The notes under the pieces were generated by a model, which searched no databases, was not told the origin of the DNA, and worked only from the letters and a program-made list of their open reading frames with translations. Shown piece by piece: positions 8,066-17,411 of a stretch of 64,000 nt of DNA. This DNA comes from Bacillota bacterium. Lineage in GTDB: Bacteria; Bacillota; Clostridia; Acetivibrionales; DSM-1351. The stretch spans positions 7,952 through 71,951 of the forward strand of contig JAEZKZ010000031.1 in NCBI GenBank assembly GCA_023415305.1. Reading direction: 5' to 3'. Every line of letters begins with the position of its first letter. The first letter of the stretch is position 1. The translations under genes were made by a program, and so were the position numbers.

Positions 8066-8701
8066 CTATATACTAATTAGTTTAAGTGCGCCTGATGATA
8101 TAAATCCCTCGATAAAAGTAGCAAGCAAAATGAAAAAAGAGAAAAAAGCTGCTACAAAACTATACGGCAAAAACCTTTCCTTAACCCAGTTGTCCCTTGG
8201 TGCAGATTTTTTCAGCCAGCTTCTCAGGATGTTTCCGGATAACTTGATTCCATTAATACCAAGAGCTATCAGGCATGGAACTAATACTGCCTCCTTCGGA
8301 ACAAAGCAAACAGCTGATATATAAATCCCCTTTGTCCCCAATACCCCCATAATGATTCCTGAACTAAAACCAGTACTGAAACCTCTCATACCAATAATTA
8401 CGTAATACATTGGAAAGCCAATAACAGTAAAACCCAGTAGCCAGAATAAAACAATAATTTTTATGTTATCAACCAATGATATTTTAAACAAATTAAACTG
8501 ACTGAAATTATTGGTTTCCAGAAGCTTGGTAAAACCATTAAAAAAAGTAACTATTTCATCTTTTTGTTGATAGTCAAGATCCTTAACGGAAGCGGCTCCA
8601 AGACATATACCTATAATGTAAAACAAAAACAGACTTATGTATAAAATCCTATTTCCGTTAATATGATCCTTGATAATATTCCCTATTTTCTTAATAATCA
8701 T
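8066..8701 (-). CDS. spoIIM: Stage II sporulation protein M
   Basis: 211-aa integral membrane protein with about five helices (e.g. ILYISLFLFYIIGICLGA near the N-terminus, IIVLFWLLGFTVIGFPMYYV in the middle). The pattern GFSTGFSSGIIMGVLGTKG and the PKEAVLVPCLIALG segment match SpoIIM. SpoIIM works with SpoIID and SpoIIP in the mother cell to hydrolyse septal peptidoglycan and drive forespore engulfment. Start placed at ATG 8701, eight codons inside the longest frame, because GCCGGAGG lies 5 nt upstream. Neighbours xerD and nudF are the same as in Bacillus. Confidence 0.88.
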   Translation of the reverse strand: MIIKKIGNIIKDHINGNRILYISLFLFYIIGICLGAASVKDLDYQQKDEIVTFFNGFTKLLETNNFSQFNLFKISLVDNIKIIVLFWLLGFTVIGFPMYYVIIGMRGFSTGFSSGIIMGVLGTKGIYISAVCFVPKEAVLVPCLIALGINGIKLSGNILRSWLKKSAPRDNWVKERFLPYSFVAAFFSFFILLATFIEGFISSGALKLISI

Positions 8702-8808
8702 GTGTTCCTCCGGCAATTTTATCAAATCAATGTAAAATTTATTAATTCTCTGACAGTAAAAATATATGCCGGATAAACATAAGATATTACAATAAATGTG
8801 CTGCTTAT

Positions 8809-9357
8809 TTAGATGTCATTATCTCTTAATTTTCTTTCTGCGAGAAGTACACCGATAATTGTTTTCGCATCTGTTATTTTATGTTCAAGTATCATATCAA
8901 CAAGCTTTGAGACATGGATTTTCTCAACATCCAGAAATTCATCTTCATCAGCGCAGGCTTCACCTTGCGTCAGTCCTGTTGCAGTATACATATGGATAAC
9001 TTCATTGCAGAAGCCAGGTGTAGTGTGAATGCTGATTAAATGATCTATCTTTTCCGCCCTGAGACCTGTTTCCTCCATCAATTCTCTTTCGGCACAAACC
9101 CTTGGATCTTCTCCAACAGAGTCCAGTTTACCAGCCGGAAGTTCAAGAGTTGTCAAATCAAGGGGTTTCCTAAACTGTTTTACCATGTAAAGTTCACCGT
9201 GCTCGTTAATTGGAATTACTACAGAGGCTCCTGGATGTAAAACTACATCCCTTGTAGCTTCCTTACCATTTGGAAGACTAACCGTGAGATTCTGAACCTT
9301 TATTATGTTTCCTTTATATATCTCGTCAGTTTTTAGTGTCTCTTCAAAATAATCCAT
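8809..9357 (-). CDS. nudF: ADP-ribose pyrophosphatase (NUDIX hydrolase)
   Basis: 182 aa. Hydrolyses ADP-ribose (and related nucleoside diphosphate derivatives) to AMP plus ribose 5-phosphate. The NUDIX box is complete: GKLDSVGEDP then AERELMEETGL (G-x5-E-x7-REUxEExGU), residues ~80-105. ASVVIPINEHGELYMVKQFR upstream and FLDVEKIHVSKL downstream fit the ADPRase branch. Start at ATG 9357, supported by GGAGGT 6 nt upstream, is preferred to the ATG six codons earlier. Lies in a minus-strand series with rnhA, spoIIM and xerD. Confidence 0.9.
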   Translation of the reverse strand: MDYFEETLKTDEIYKGNIIKVQNLTVSLPNGKEATRDVVLHPGASVVIPINEHGELYMVKQFRKPLDLTTLELPAGKLDSVGEDPRVCAERELMEETGLRAEKIDHLISIHTTPGFCNEVIHMYTATGLTQGEACADEDEFLDVEKIHVSKLVDMILEHKITDAKTIIGVLLAERKLRDNDI

Positions 9358-9406
9358 TTCCGTACCTCCATACAAAGATATTTTATCTGATTATTGAAAA
9401 ACTATT

Positions 9407-9856
9407 CTACTTGCCTCTGGCAGAAGCCTTCTTTATTTCATCAGTAGCCAGTTTATCACATCGGTTGTTCATTTCATTATCTGCATGTCCTTTAACCTTT
9501 ATCCAATTTATTTTATGATAATCAGACAAGCGGACCAGTTCCTGCCATATATCCACGTTCTTTACTTCCTCATTTTTGTTTCGTTTCCATCCTGATCTTA
9601 TCCACTTATCAATCCAGCCCTGTGTAAAGGCATTTATTAAATAGGCACTGTCACTGTACAAGTTGACCATGCAGGGTTCCTTTAATCTTTTTAAGGCCTC
9701 AACCGCTGCCGTAAGCTCCATTTTATTGTTTGTTGTTGCCTCCTCATATCCCGACATCTCTATTTTATGTTCACCATATATTAGGACAGCTCCCCAGCCC
9801 CCTGCTCCGGGATTGCCTGAACATGCTCCATCTGTGTATATCTCAACCTTTTTCAT
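9407..9856 (-). CDS. rnhA: Ribonuclease HI
   Basis: 149 aa. Cleaves the RNA strand of RNA:DNA hybrids. All four catalytic acidic residues are visible: Asp in IYTDGACSGNPG, Glu in NNKMELTA, Asp in LYSDSAYL and Asp in NNRCDKLA; KVKGHAD carries the conserved His. Length and motif spacing are those of canonical bacterial RNase HI. It is 49 bp upstream of nudF and probably in the same transcript. Confidence 0.94.
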   Translation of the reverse strand: MKKVEIYTDGACSGNPGAGGWGAVLIYGEHKIEMSGYEEATTNNKMELTAAVEALKRLKEPCMVNLYSDSAYLINAFTQGWIDKWIRSGWKRNKNEEVKNVDIWQELVRLSDYHKINWIKVKGHADNEMNNRCDKLATDEIKKASARGK

Positions 9857-10149
9857 AAGTAAATTCCATCCAGCCTTTCATAACATAAAATAATTCAGGT
9901 TTACATCACCTGAATCGTAGGAATGCAATTCTATTATATCTTATAACTCGTGTATTAAATAGAAAAATTTTCGTGTATTAGTTAAATTTTCTTACCATAG
10001 TTCATATTTCCTAAACATTTGGTAATTGATAATTTATCTATTATCGGTTTACAATAAAAGGTTTACATATCCTTGTCTTATATTATTCAACTCATTTCAG
10101 ATATTGATTATAGTCAACAATATATTCTTCCATAGATAGTTAAATAAAA
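9857..10149. other. Gene-free stretch upstream of rnhA
   Basis: AT-rich spacer; no ORF with a ribosome-binding site and no recognisable RNA. Presumably holds the rnhA promoter. Confidence 0.4.
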
Positions 10150-10175
10150 GGCACAAGTATCTAAAACTCTGTGCC
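10143..10175 (-). terminator. Terminator of the lactate permease gene
   Basis: Minus-strand stem GGCACAGAG...TGTGCC followed by TTTTATTTAAC. It lies about 110 bp beyond the permease stop codon. Confidence 0.65.
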
Positions 10176-10283
10176 CTTAACATATTTATTGTATTTAATT
10201 TATTCATTACTCATTTACTCAAGTGATTTATCCTATTACAACTATTTATAATTTAGTGCTTCTTATAAACAGTTCAAAATAAA

Positions 10284-11879
10284 CTACACACTAAGCCCTA
10301 TTTTAAGAAGAATCAATGCATATATTGAGGTAATAAGCGTTAGTAGAAGGGCAAATACAAAAGCGATTCTAATAACCTTGTTTTCTTCTCCCAGCTTATC
10401 TATAGAGGCTGCTGCATTCTGAAGCTTGGCAGGTGATATAACACTTGCAAGACCGCCGCCGAAGGCCAACGCTGCTGTGGCAATAATAAGCCCATTCAAA
10501 CCAAGATTAAGGTTTTTTGAAGTCTCCATGGTATAATTTGCGAACATAGCGATAGTAGATGCTTCACTGCCTGTTATAAACCCACCGAATAGTCCGATAA
10601 AGCCTGTTATAAACCCATATGCGCCACTAAAAGCGTTTGCCGATACATCCGCAAGAACCTTTATCATACTTGCTGCCTGATATTTCATTGTTGCCATACT
10701 CCAATTTGAATAATTCATAATTTCGCCTATTGAGAAAAATATGGCGGCTGAGAAAACAGGTCTGGGAGCTCTCTTCCACCAAACCTTGAAGCTCTCCTTT
10801 ACCTGAACAGCTTTAGGTCTTATTATCAGCATTGATAAAACAACTGCAACTGCAATCCATGTATAAGCGTTCCATAATGCTCTTGTTGCAATACCCTTTC
10901 CATCTACGGCAACACCGTTTATAGGAAGTTTTAGATTATAGAGGAAATCGTAGGCCGGTTTTGGAAGATTCAATACAAGTATCAAACCTATTAAAATAAT
11001 CCATGGACTTAAGGCTTTCCAAAGAGGATATTCCTTTTCATAAGCTTTCTCATCTTCAGTAAGATTACTTCTGTCAATTACGTTTTTACCGGTAACTTTC
11101 AGATATAATGCCATTACGATGATAACGGCTAGACCGCAAAGTACACCTGTAAGTGTTACAAGATTGTCAACCCTGTTTGTAAAGTACGATACCACACCAA
11201 TAATTCCGCCGGTAACAATACACGGTATAAATCCCTTCCTAATACCATCCCACTTATCAACAATATAGAGCATGCAGAAGCCGATCAATGTGGAAACAAT
11301 TGGTAGAAACATATAGAAAACGCTGCCGGCCTGGGAGGGTGTAATTTCATTACCAGGACCTAGGAATCTATTTGCAAAATCAACAAAGGCAACAATTGGT
11401 GCACCCAGCAAAGCATATGTACATAAAGCATCATAACCTATTGAAGGAAGCGCAATGGCAACGTAGGTTGAATACCCCATAGCTAATAGTATGGGTGGTA
11501 AAAGGGAAACCGGAGTTGCCCCAACAGCAACCATCAAAGTTCCAAAGCCTATGTTTATCATCATAATCTGAACCGCTTTATTATGACTGGATATGGTTTT
11601 GATAAAAATGATTATCCTTTTCAGGGCTCCCGTCTTTTCCATATAGGCCATCATGAAAAGCGATGTCAAAACTATCAATGATACCGGGAAAGATCTGATA
11701 ATTCCAGAAACTGTTGATCTTAGAATTACTTCCAGCGAAGTATTAAAGAATAGAAACGCAACAACCGAAACACAAAGCCAACCAACAATACCGCTGATAT
11801 CTGCTGACTTTTTGAAAATTACAAGCATACAGACTATTACCAAAATCGGTAATAGTGTTAATAAAAATGACCCTACCAT
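10284..11879 (-). CDS. L-lactate permease (LctP) family transporter
   Basis: 531-aa polytopic membrane protein with about 12-14 hydrophobic segments. The LctP pattern is seen in ATPVSLLPPILLAMGYSTYV, SIGYDALCTYALLGAPI (first half) and GFITGSEASTIAMF and FGGGLASVISPAKLQNAAA (second half). The family imports lactate or glycolate with protons. GGAGG precedes ATG 11879. No lactate dehydrogenase gene is adjacent, so the substrate is inferred from family only. Monocistronic with its own terminator. Confidence 0.85.
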   Translation of the reverse strand: MVGSFLLTLLPILVIVCMLVIFKKSADISGIVGWLCVSVVAFLFFNTSLEVILRSTVSGIIRSFPVSLIVLTSLFMMAYMEKTGALKRIIIFIKTISSHNKAVQIMMINIGFGTLMVAVGATPVSLLPPILLAMGYSTYVAIALPSIGYDALCTYALLGAPIVAFVDFANRFLGPGNEITPSQAGSVFYMFLPIVSTLIGFCMLYIVDKWDGIRKGFIPCIVTGGIIGVVSYFTNRVDNLVTLTGVLCGLAVIIVMALYLKVTGKNVIDRSNLTEDEKAYEKEYPLWKALSPWIILIGLILVLNLPKPAYDFLYNLKLPINGVAVDGKGIATRALWNAYTWIAVAVVLSMLIIRPKAVQVKESFKVWWKRAPRPVFSAAIFFSIGEIMNYSNWSMATMKYQAASMIKVLADVSANAFSGAYGFITGFIGLFGGFITGSEASTIAMFANYTMETSKNLNLGLNGLIIATAALAFGGGLASVISPAKLQNAAASIDKLGEENKVIRIAFVFALLLTLITSIYALILLKIGLSV

Positions 11880-12021
11880 TCTAACCGTCCTCCAATAAAT
11901 ATTAAATTAGTTAAACACCATTCTACCTAAAGAAACAACCAGCATCCCCAACTACTCTGATAAAGCATTTGACAGACACAGATAGTCACATTTTAGCTTC
12001 AGGAAATATTTTATTACATAA

Positions 12022-12064
12022 TATAAAAAAAATAAAGTGTAATTTAGCAAATTACACTTTATTT
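12022..12064 (-). terminator. Terminator of the lysozyme-fold protein gene
   Basis: Perfect 16-bp stem AAATAAAGTGTAATTT with a 3-nt loop and, on the minus strand, a long T-run after it. It sits 83 bp beyond the stop at 12147. Confidence 0.85.
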
Positions 12065-12146
12065 AGTCTTATTTATTAACAACTTATAGAAAACCTAATA
12101 TTTATTAATAGAGATTGAACATTAACAAATACAAATGTTGCTTCGG

Positions 12147-13130
12147 CTAGTTCAATGAATCTTCCTCCTGCAACCTGTAGTAATCCTTAAACAACTCATA
12201 GTATCTGTAGGTTTCCAAAGCATATGTTTCCTTGGTCTTTATAGGACCGATATTAACAGATACTTTTGAAAGATTGTAGTTTTCAATAACCTTCTTAAGC
12301 TGTTTTTCACTTAGTGTATTCAGATCAATATCCGAATCCCCTGTTAACCTTATTGCTCTGGCTCTAAGCTGTACAGCACAAAAATAAACCGCATGTTTCG
12401 GGTTTTGAAGCATTGTTTTAATTTGATCGTCAGATTCACTCAATATTAGTGATTTTTCACCATGAACAATCTGTTCATTAAATCTTACATTCTCTATCCC
12501 GATCTGACATATCCCTATTGACTTTCCTCCTATAATAGGAAGTCCATCAAGTAAATCCTCCTGACCAAGAAACATCATTTCACGAAACAGTACAGCAGAC
12601 AATAAAGCCTTGGGTACCTTTTGAGCAGCTGATATTCTATCAATAGAATTATTCAATTCCGCTAATGCATTCATAGTGTAATCATATGAGAATACATAGT
12701 AAAAACCTAGTTTCTTATCCCTGTATGAATCCTGATTTATTTGGTTTTCAAGTTTATCATGTATTGAATTGTATTTTGACACATTCTCAATAATAGCTAC
12801 AATTGATGTATTTTCTACATATTCATTTTTGTCAACTAACAAATACTCCGGTGTATTATTATAGTTATATGCTATCCCCTGTCCGAAACTTCCGCTTTGA
12901 CCTAACCGACTGCTGTAATCTAATATATCAGAATTATTGTAATACTTATCACCTGAAAAATCATTCTGGCCATACATATACTTCATTTCGCTTACTTTTA
13001 GCATTTGGACTTGCTTATTTATGTACCCGGTTATATCAAAAACACTATTTGCATAGTAAAACATTGTACTGCACAATAATAACGCAATTAAAGAAAAAGT
13101 CGCTTTTTTCTTTAATTTAAGAATATTCAT
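12147..13130 (-). CDS. Exported protein with a lysozyme/transglycosylase-like domain
   Basis: 327 aa. Residues ~8-30 are a hydrophobic signal or anchor (TFSLIALLLCSTMFYYANSV). The C-terminal half has AAQKVPKALLSAVLFREMMF, SIGICQIGIENVRFNE and CAVQLRARA. The order 'ALLSAVLFRE...SIGICQI' fits the lysozyme-like fold found in many clostridial exported proteins, with Glu of FREM as the candidate catalytic acid. Residues 30-160 are unrecognised. GGAGG precedes ATG 13130. Likely cell-wall cleavage, but a non-catalytic role is possible. Monocistronic. Confidence 0.6.
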   Translation of the reverse strand: MNILKLKKKATFSLIALLLCSTMFYYANSVFDITGYINKQVQMLKVSEMKYMYGQNDFSGDKYYNNSDILDYSSRLGQSGSFGQGIAYNYNNTPEYLLVDKNEYVENTSIVAIIENVSKYNSIHDKLENQINQDSYRDKKLGFYYVFSYDYTMNALAELNNSIDRISAAQKVPKALLSAVLFREMMFLGQEDLLDGLPIIGGKSIGICQIGIENVRFNEQIVHGEKSLILSESDDQIKTMLQNPKHAVYFCAVQLRARAIRLTGDSDIDLNTLSEKQLKKVIENYNLSKVSVNIGPIKTKETYALETYRYYELFKDYYRLQEEDSLN

Positions 13131-13423
13131 ATTATGTCCTCCGAATGGCCGGAAACATTTATTAATGCTTCTTTGACCAAGCTGTGTTTATAATCCGAAA
13201 TTGTAATATTACCTTCAATAACATCATTTTTATATCCTTTTAAGTTATACAAACTTTCAAAAAAAATGTCAATTATTCAATTGGTTCAAAATTCCCAAAA
13301 AATATTAATTACTCTAGATTATACGGATATACTTCCTGTTTTGTATGAAATGGTATGATTTCCTTTTACCTGGTCAATATTTCTTAACACTAGCAATTCC
13401 AAGGGTTTGAAAGGCATAAACAT
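13131..13423. other. Gene-free stretch
   Basis: AT-rich region between the lysozyme-fold gene start and the terminator at 13424. No ORF or RNA feature is evident. Confidence 0.4.
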
Positions 13424-13461
13424 AACCAAAAAGCAATGAGGAATCTCATTGCTTTTTGGTT
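13424..13461. terminator. Terminator of the beta-CASP nuclease gene
   Basis: 17-bp perfect stem AACCAAAAAGCAATGAG, loop GAAT, followed on the minus strand by GGTTATGTTTATG. The T-run lies within the stem (CTTTTTGG). Confidence 0.7.
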
Positions 13462-13512
13462 AAAATTGATAAAATTTAATTTTACATATATATAAATTTT
13501 TAGAAAATAATT

Positions 13513-15144
13513 TTATTTAAGCGCCTCTACAATAGACTTTTCCACAAGTTTTAGTTTAGCTGAAACTTCATCAATTTCAACATCAGATTTTTCCTGCTTA
13601 AGGTCTCCTTTTAAAATCTCAGCCAACTCTTCAAATTCTTCTCTCAGAGTCTCAAGCATTTCAACAACAGCCAGTCTCCTAAATCTCCTTTGAGCATCAA
13701 AGTTTGAAGCATTTTCATATATGCTGTCAGCTGTTACAACATAAGAATCTCCTCTCGCCGGAATAATAGATTGCAGGCCGAATTCGTCATTTAGTGTTTG
13801 TGCAAACTCATTCATTACCTCTTGTTCGCCATGAACAATAAATACCTTTTTAGGTTTCTTTGCAATACTACCTATCCATGACAAAAGTCCGGCCTTGTCA
13901 GCATGACCTGAAAACCCGTCTATTGCTTCTATTCTGGCATTAACCGTTATCTCCTCACCAAATAGCTTAACTTTGGTTGCTCCATCCAGTATTCTCCTTC
14001 CAAGAGTCCCCTCAGCCTGATAACCCACAAAAAGTATTGTTGATTCCTTTCTCCACAGGTTATGCTTCAGATGATGCTTTATTCTACCGGCATCACACAT
14101 TCCGCTGGCAGAAATTATTATAGTACTCTCTGTTTTTTCATTCAGCTTTCTGGACTCTTCCGGGGATTGAGTAAATTTCAAGGTTGGGAAATCAAGAGGG
14201 TTGTCACCGTTTGCAATGTATTCCTTTGCTTCTTCATCAAAGCAATCCAGATTCTCCCTGAAAATTTGAGTGGCTGAGGTTGCCAAGGGGCTATCCACAT
14301 ACACTGGAACATTCAGTATTTTGTCAACCACATCTCCGAAAACATCCATGTATTTATTCAGATCATAAATTATTTCCTGAGTTCTGCCCACAGCGAAGGA
14401 CGGTATTACAACATTACCACCTTTTGCTATAGTATCTGAAATAATAGTTATAAACCTTTCAAGCTTATCCTTTTCCTTTTTTAAGGTATGATGCCTATTG
14501 CCGTAAGTAGACTCGACAACAAGATAGTCTGCATCGGATATCACTGCTGGGTCTCTCAAAATGGGTACTCCCGTATTTCCAAGGTCTCCGCTGAATACGA
14601 TCTTTGTATCCTTACCGTTTTCTCTGACCCAGACCTCGATAATGGCGGAACCTAAAATGTGCCCTGCATCATTGAACCTGACACGTATATCATCTGTAAT
14701 GCTTACGGCCTCGCCATAGGCTACTCCCTTAAATAATTCCAAGCAATCTGTAGCTTCTTTTACCGTATACAGAGGTTTTACTGGCGACTTTCCGGCCCTC
14801 TGCCTTTTTCTATTCAGCCATTCATTTTCAGTTTCCTGAATATGACCGCTGTCCGGCAGCATTATTCCGCAAAGCTGAACCGTCGGTCTGGTTGCATAAA
14901 TAGTCCCTTTAAAACCATCCATATATAGCTTTGGAATTCTTCCGCTGTGATCGATATGAGCATGGGTTAAAAGCATAAAATCCAGTTCTCCGGGATTAAA
15001 GGAAAAAGGCTCGGCATTTAATATGACCTCATTTGCCCGTCCCTGAAACATACCGCAATCTACAAGAAATTTTTTATCCTTGGTCTCCACAAGATAACAA
15101 GAGCCTGTAACAGTTTTCGCAGCTCCAAGAAAGGTAATATTCAT
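13513..15144 (-). CDS. MBL-fold beta-CASP RNA-metabolising hydrolase (CPSF73/YSH1-like)
   Basis: 543 aa. Metallo-beta-lactamase core: FLGAAKTVTGSCYLVE start, zinc motif HAHIDHSGRIPKL, VFSGDLGN. Beta-CASP insert: VESTYGNRHH (motif A), PSFAVGRTQEII, and SASGMCDAGRIKHHLKHNL (motif B), then GFSGHADKAGLL (motif C). These define RNA-processing nucleases related to CPSF73; the closest bacterial group is distinct from RNase J, which is encoded separately at 38.0-39.7 kb. Start at ATG 15144 (GGGGTG upstream) matches the family start; six extra codons upstream are unlikely. RNA substrate unknown. Confidence 0.87.
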   Translation of the reverse strand: MNITFLGAAKTVTGSCYLVETKDKKFLVDCGMFQGRANEVILNAEPFSFNPGELDFMLLTHAHIDHSGRIPKLYMDGFKGTIYATRPTVQLCGIMLPDSGHIQETENEWLNRKRQRAGKSPVKPLYTVKEATDCLELFKGVAYGEAVSITDDIRVRFNDAGHILGSAIIEVWVRENGKDTKIVFSGDLGNTGVPILRDPAVISDADYLVVESTYGNRHHTLKKEKDKLERFITIISDTIAKGGNVVIPSFAVGRTQEIIYDLNKYMDVFGDVVDKILNVPVYVDSPLATSATQIFRENLDCFDEEAKEYIANGDNPLDFPTLKFTQSPEESRKLNEKTESTIIISASGMCDAGRIKHHLKHNLWRKESTILFVGYQAEGTLGRRILDGATKVKLFGEEITVNARIEAIDGFSGHADKAGLLSWIGSIAKKPKKVFIVHGEQEVMNEFAQTLNDEFGLQSIIPARGDSYVVTADSIYENASNFDAQRRFRRLAVVEMLETLREEFEELAEILKGDLKQEKSDVEIDEVSAKLKLVEKSIVEALK

Positions 15145-15277
15145 AACAGCACCCCATTTCAATAATGATTTTGACCCACATATATAAAAGAGTACTTACT
15201 TCTGAGTATAATTAATATATATTTAACCTATGTATATTTATTCTATGAAATATCTACAAAATCCTGCTTATTTGTAC

Positions 15278-16144
15278 TTAATCCTTTTTTTTCGACAGGT
15301 AATAAGTGTAAACGCACCTAAATGTTACAGCCGTTAATACAATACCTCCTCCTATAAGGGAATATACCCCCGGTATTTCATAAACCACCAGTGCTACCCA
15401 TATTGGGTTTAAAACAGGTTCAATGATTGGAATAAGCACAGCCTCCAGAGCCGATACATTTTTAATTGCTAAGGAGAATAATATATATGAGAATCCAAGC
15501 TGAAAGATACCAAGCAAAATAATTCCGGTTATGCTTTTTGAATCAGGTACTGTATTGAACATGAAAGGAATTGCAACAATAGCAGTCATTACGTTTCCCC
15601 AAAATATTCTGTCCAAAGGGGAGTCATCCTTCTGAAATCTCAATAATAAAGCTACCAGGGCAAAGAATACTCCACTGATAATGGCAAGTATATTTCCAAG
15701 CATACTACCGGGTGATATTTCATCAATAAAAAAGAGTATCATACCACCAAAAACTGCTAATATAGTAATAACGTCATACCATCTTACCCTCTCCTTTAAG
15801 AATACTGCTCCAAAAATCGCTACATAAATAGGTGCTGTGTATTGGAGAATAATTGCATTTGCAGCTGTTGTAAGTTTATTTGCATAAACAAAAGTTATAA
15901 CCGTTGCAGCATATACAAATGAAGCAGCAAACTTTGCAATTGTAAATCTGAAATCAGGCTTTTTAATAAAAAACAATATTAATACAGCAGCTATAAGGCT
16001 CCTGGAACCCGCTATAGCAATAGGGTTCCAATCTACCAGTTTAATCAACAGACCTCCCAGACTCCATAATACCGCCGTTAAAACAAGAAAAAACAACGCC
16101 AAATTTCTCTTTGGCGTCATATCAGATAAGTTTATTTTAGACAT
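15278..16144 (-). CDS. DMT-superfamily (EamA) transporter
   Basis: 288 aa with ten predicted helices in two five-helix EamA repeats (first LVLTAVLWSLGGLLIKLV, second ISGVFFALVALLLRF). The PIYVAIFGAVFLKERVRW and IIEPVLNPIWVALVVYE segments carry the Glu that ends each repeat. Exporters or exchangers of metabolites; substrate not inferable. Begins 13 bp after the M42 peptidase stop, so it is translated from the same operon; a peptide- or amino-acid-related cargo is a reasonable guess. Confidence 0.83.
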   Translation of the reverse strand: MSKINLSDMTPKRNLALFFLVLTAVLWSLGGLLIKLVDWNPIAIAGSRSLIAAVLILFFIKKPDFRFTIAKFAASFVYAATVITFVYANKLTTAANAIILQYTAPIYVAIFGAVFLKERVRWYDVITILAVFGGMILFFIDEISPGSMLGNILAIISGVFFALVALLLRFQKDDSPLDRIFWGNVMTAIVAIPFMFNTVPDSKSITGIILLGIFQLGFSYILFSLAIKNVSALEAVLIPIIEPVLNPIWVALVVYEIPGVYSLIGGGIVLTAVTFRCVYTYYLSKKKD

Positions 16145-16157
16145 TATTCCACGAATC

Positions 16158-17147
16158 CTAGCCTTTGTAATTTTTAATAAATAAAGCCGTAAGCTTTACA
16201 CAGTTCTCCAAATCCTCGAGACATACCATTTCAGAAGGAGAATGTACACTTCTGCAAGGTATTGATATACCTCCACAGGGAACTCCCACTCCCGTAGTCT
16301 GTATTGCTCCGGGATCACTGCCTCCTCTGTCAAGAAGCTCAAGAGTATACGGAATGGAATTATCTGCGGCCAGTTCCTCAAGTGTTCTTCTTATTGTGGG
16401 ATTTGCTATATATGCGCTGTCTTTAACTTTAATTGCGGGGCCCCCTCCGAGTTTTACCTCTCTACTATTGCTTTCCGGGGTATCACCTGTAAGTGTAACA
16501 TCTATTGCAACGGCGCAGTCAGGCATTATGCCGAATGCAGCGGTTTTTGCGCCCCTCAGACCAAGCTCCTCCTGTGTAGTAAAAACAAAGTAAATTTCAT
16601 TATCTGTTTTGGGAAGCGCTTTAATCAGTTCGATTAACACTGCGCAACCACTTCTGTCATCCATTGCCTTTGATATTGCGTAATTTCCCTGTATAACAAA
16701 ATCACCTGCAAAGTTGGCCGTATCTCCTACTCTAACTAGCTTTTCTGCTTCTTCTCTGTTTTTACAGCCTATATCTATATACATTTTTCCAAGCTTCAGA
16801 CCTTTCATATCCTCTAGCTTTTCTTCTGCATTTACAGTACCTATTGTTCCGTTCCGGAATTTTACACGCTGTCCGAGGGAAGTAAAGGATGAAACTCCTC
16901 CCAGATTGGAAAATCTGATAAAACCCTTATCATCTATAAAAGTAGCTATAACACCTATCTCATCCATATGAGCCGCAAGCATTATCTTTTTCTTTTTTCC
17001 TTTTTTTATAGCTATCAGGTTTCCCATTGCATCTACTCGTATCTCATCTACATGCTTCTTTATCTCATTTGTTATGACTTCTCGTATTTCATCTTCATTT
17101 CCGGAAACCCCGAATACCTGGGTAACCAATTTTAATGTTTCCTGCAT
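16158..17147 (-). CDS. M42-family metallo-aminopeptidase (first of three)
   Basis: 329 aa. Dinuclear-metal aminopeptidase of the glutamyl-aminopeptidase/CelM/TET family that trims free peptides in the cytoplasm. Metal ligands visible: AAHMDEIGV (His, Asp), KAMDDRSGCAV (bridging Asp), TTQEELGLRGA (catalytic Glu and ligand Glu), AIDVT, and HSPSEM (last His). The PA-like insert includes GLKLGKMYIDIG. Start at ATG 17147 from GGAGGT upstream; a ten-codon extension is possible. Last peptidase in an operon of three paralogues followed by the EamA carrier. Confidence 0.9.
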   Translation of the reverse strand: MQETLKLVTQVFGVSGNEDEIREVITNEIKKHVDEIRVDAMGNLIAIKKGKKKKIMLAAHMDEIGVIATFIDDKGFIRFSNLGGVSSFTSLGQRVKFRNGTIGTVNAEEKLEDMKGLKLGKMYIDIGCKNREEAEKLVRVGDTANFAGDFVIQGNYAISKAMDDRSGCAVLIELIKALPKTDNEIYFVFTTQEELGLRGAKTAAFGIMPDCAVAIDVTLTGDTPESNSREVKLGGGPAIKVKDSAYIANPTIRRTLEELAADNSIPYTLELLDRGGSDPGAIQTTGVGVPCGGISIPCRSVHSPSEMVCLEDLENCVKLTALFIKNYKG

Positions 17148-17150
17148 ATT

Positions 17151-17404
17151 AACCTCCATGAGCCGCATAGCAGCCATAAAATGTAATGAAATTTGTATAC
17201 TCCCATATCCGCTATAAAGCGAATAAAGGAGGTTAATTGGCCATGTGCGCTTTCAAAGTATTTATAAATACTTTGGTATTGATAAATACTTTGAATATTT
17301 CGCACGGCCATAAATTCATAGGTTAGTTTGGAAGACAAGCTTTAGTGAAGTCTTTCAAGCTAACCTCCATGAGCCGCATAGCAGCCATAAAATTTAATGA
17401 AATT
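17151..17404. repeat. 43-bp direct repeat pair flanking a structured insert
   Basis: 17151-17193 and 17362-17404 are near identical (AACCTCCATGAGCCGCATAG start; one mismatch seen). The copy at 17151 contains the ribosome-binding site of the downstream peptidase. Between them lie two imperfect inverted repeats: 17239-17310 (GGCCATGTGCG...CGCACGGCC, with CAAAGTATTTATAAATACTTTG inside as shorter arms) and 17321-17365 (GGTTAGTTTGGAAGAC versus GTCTTTCAAGCTAACC). Confidence 0.8.
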
Positions 17405-17411
17405 AACTTGA

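Noticed and set aside
13424..13461. Long perfect palindrome as an IS end
   Set aside because: Position just past a stop codon and the small loop fit a terminator; no second copy seen.
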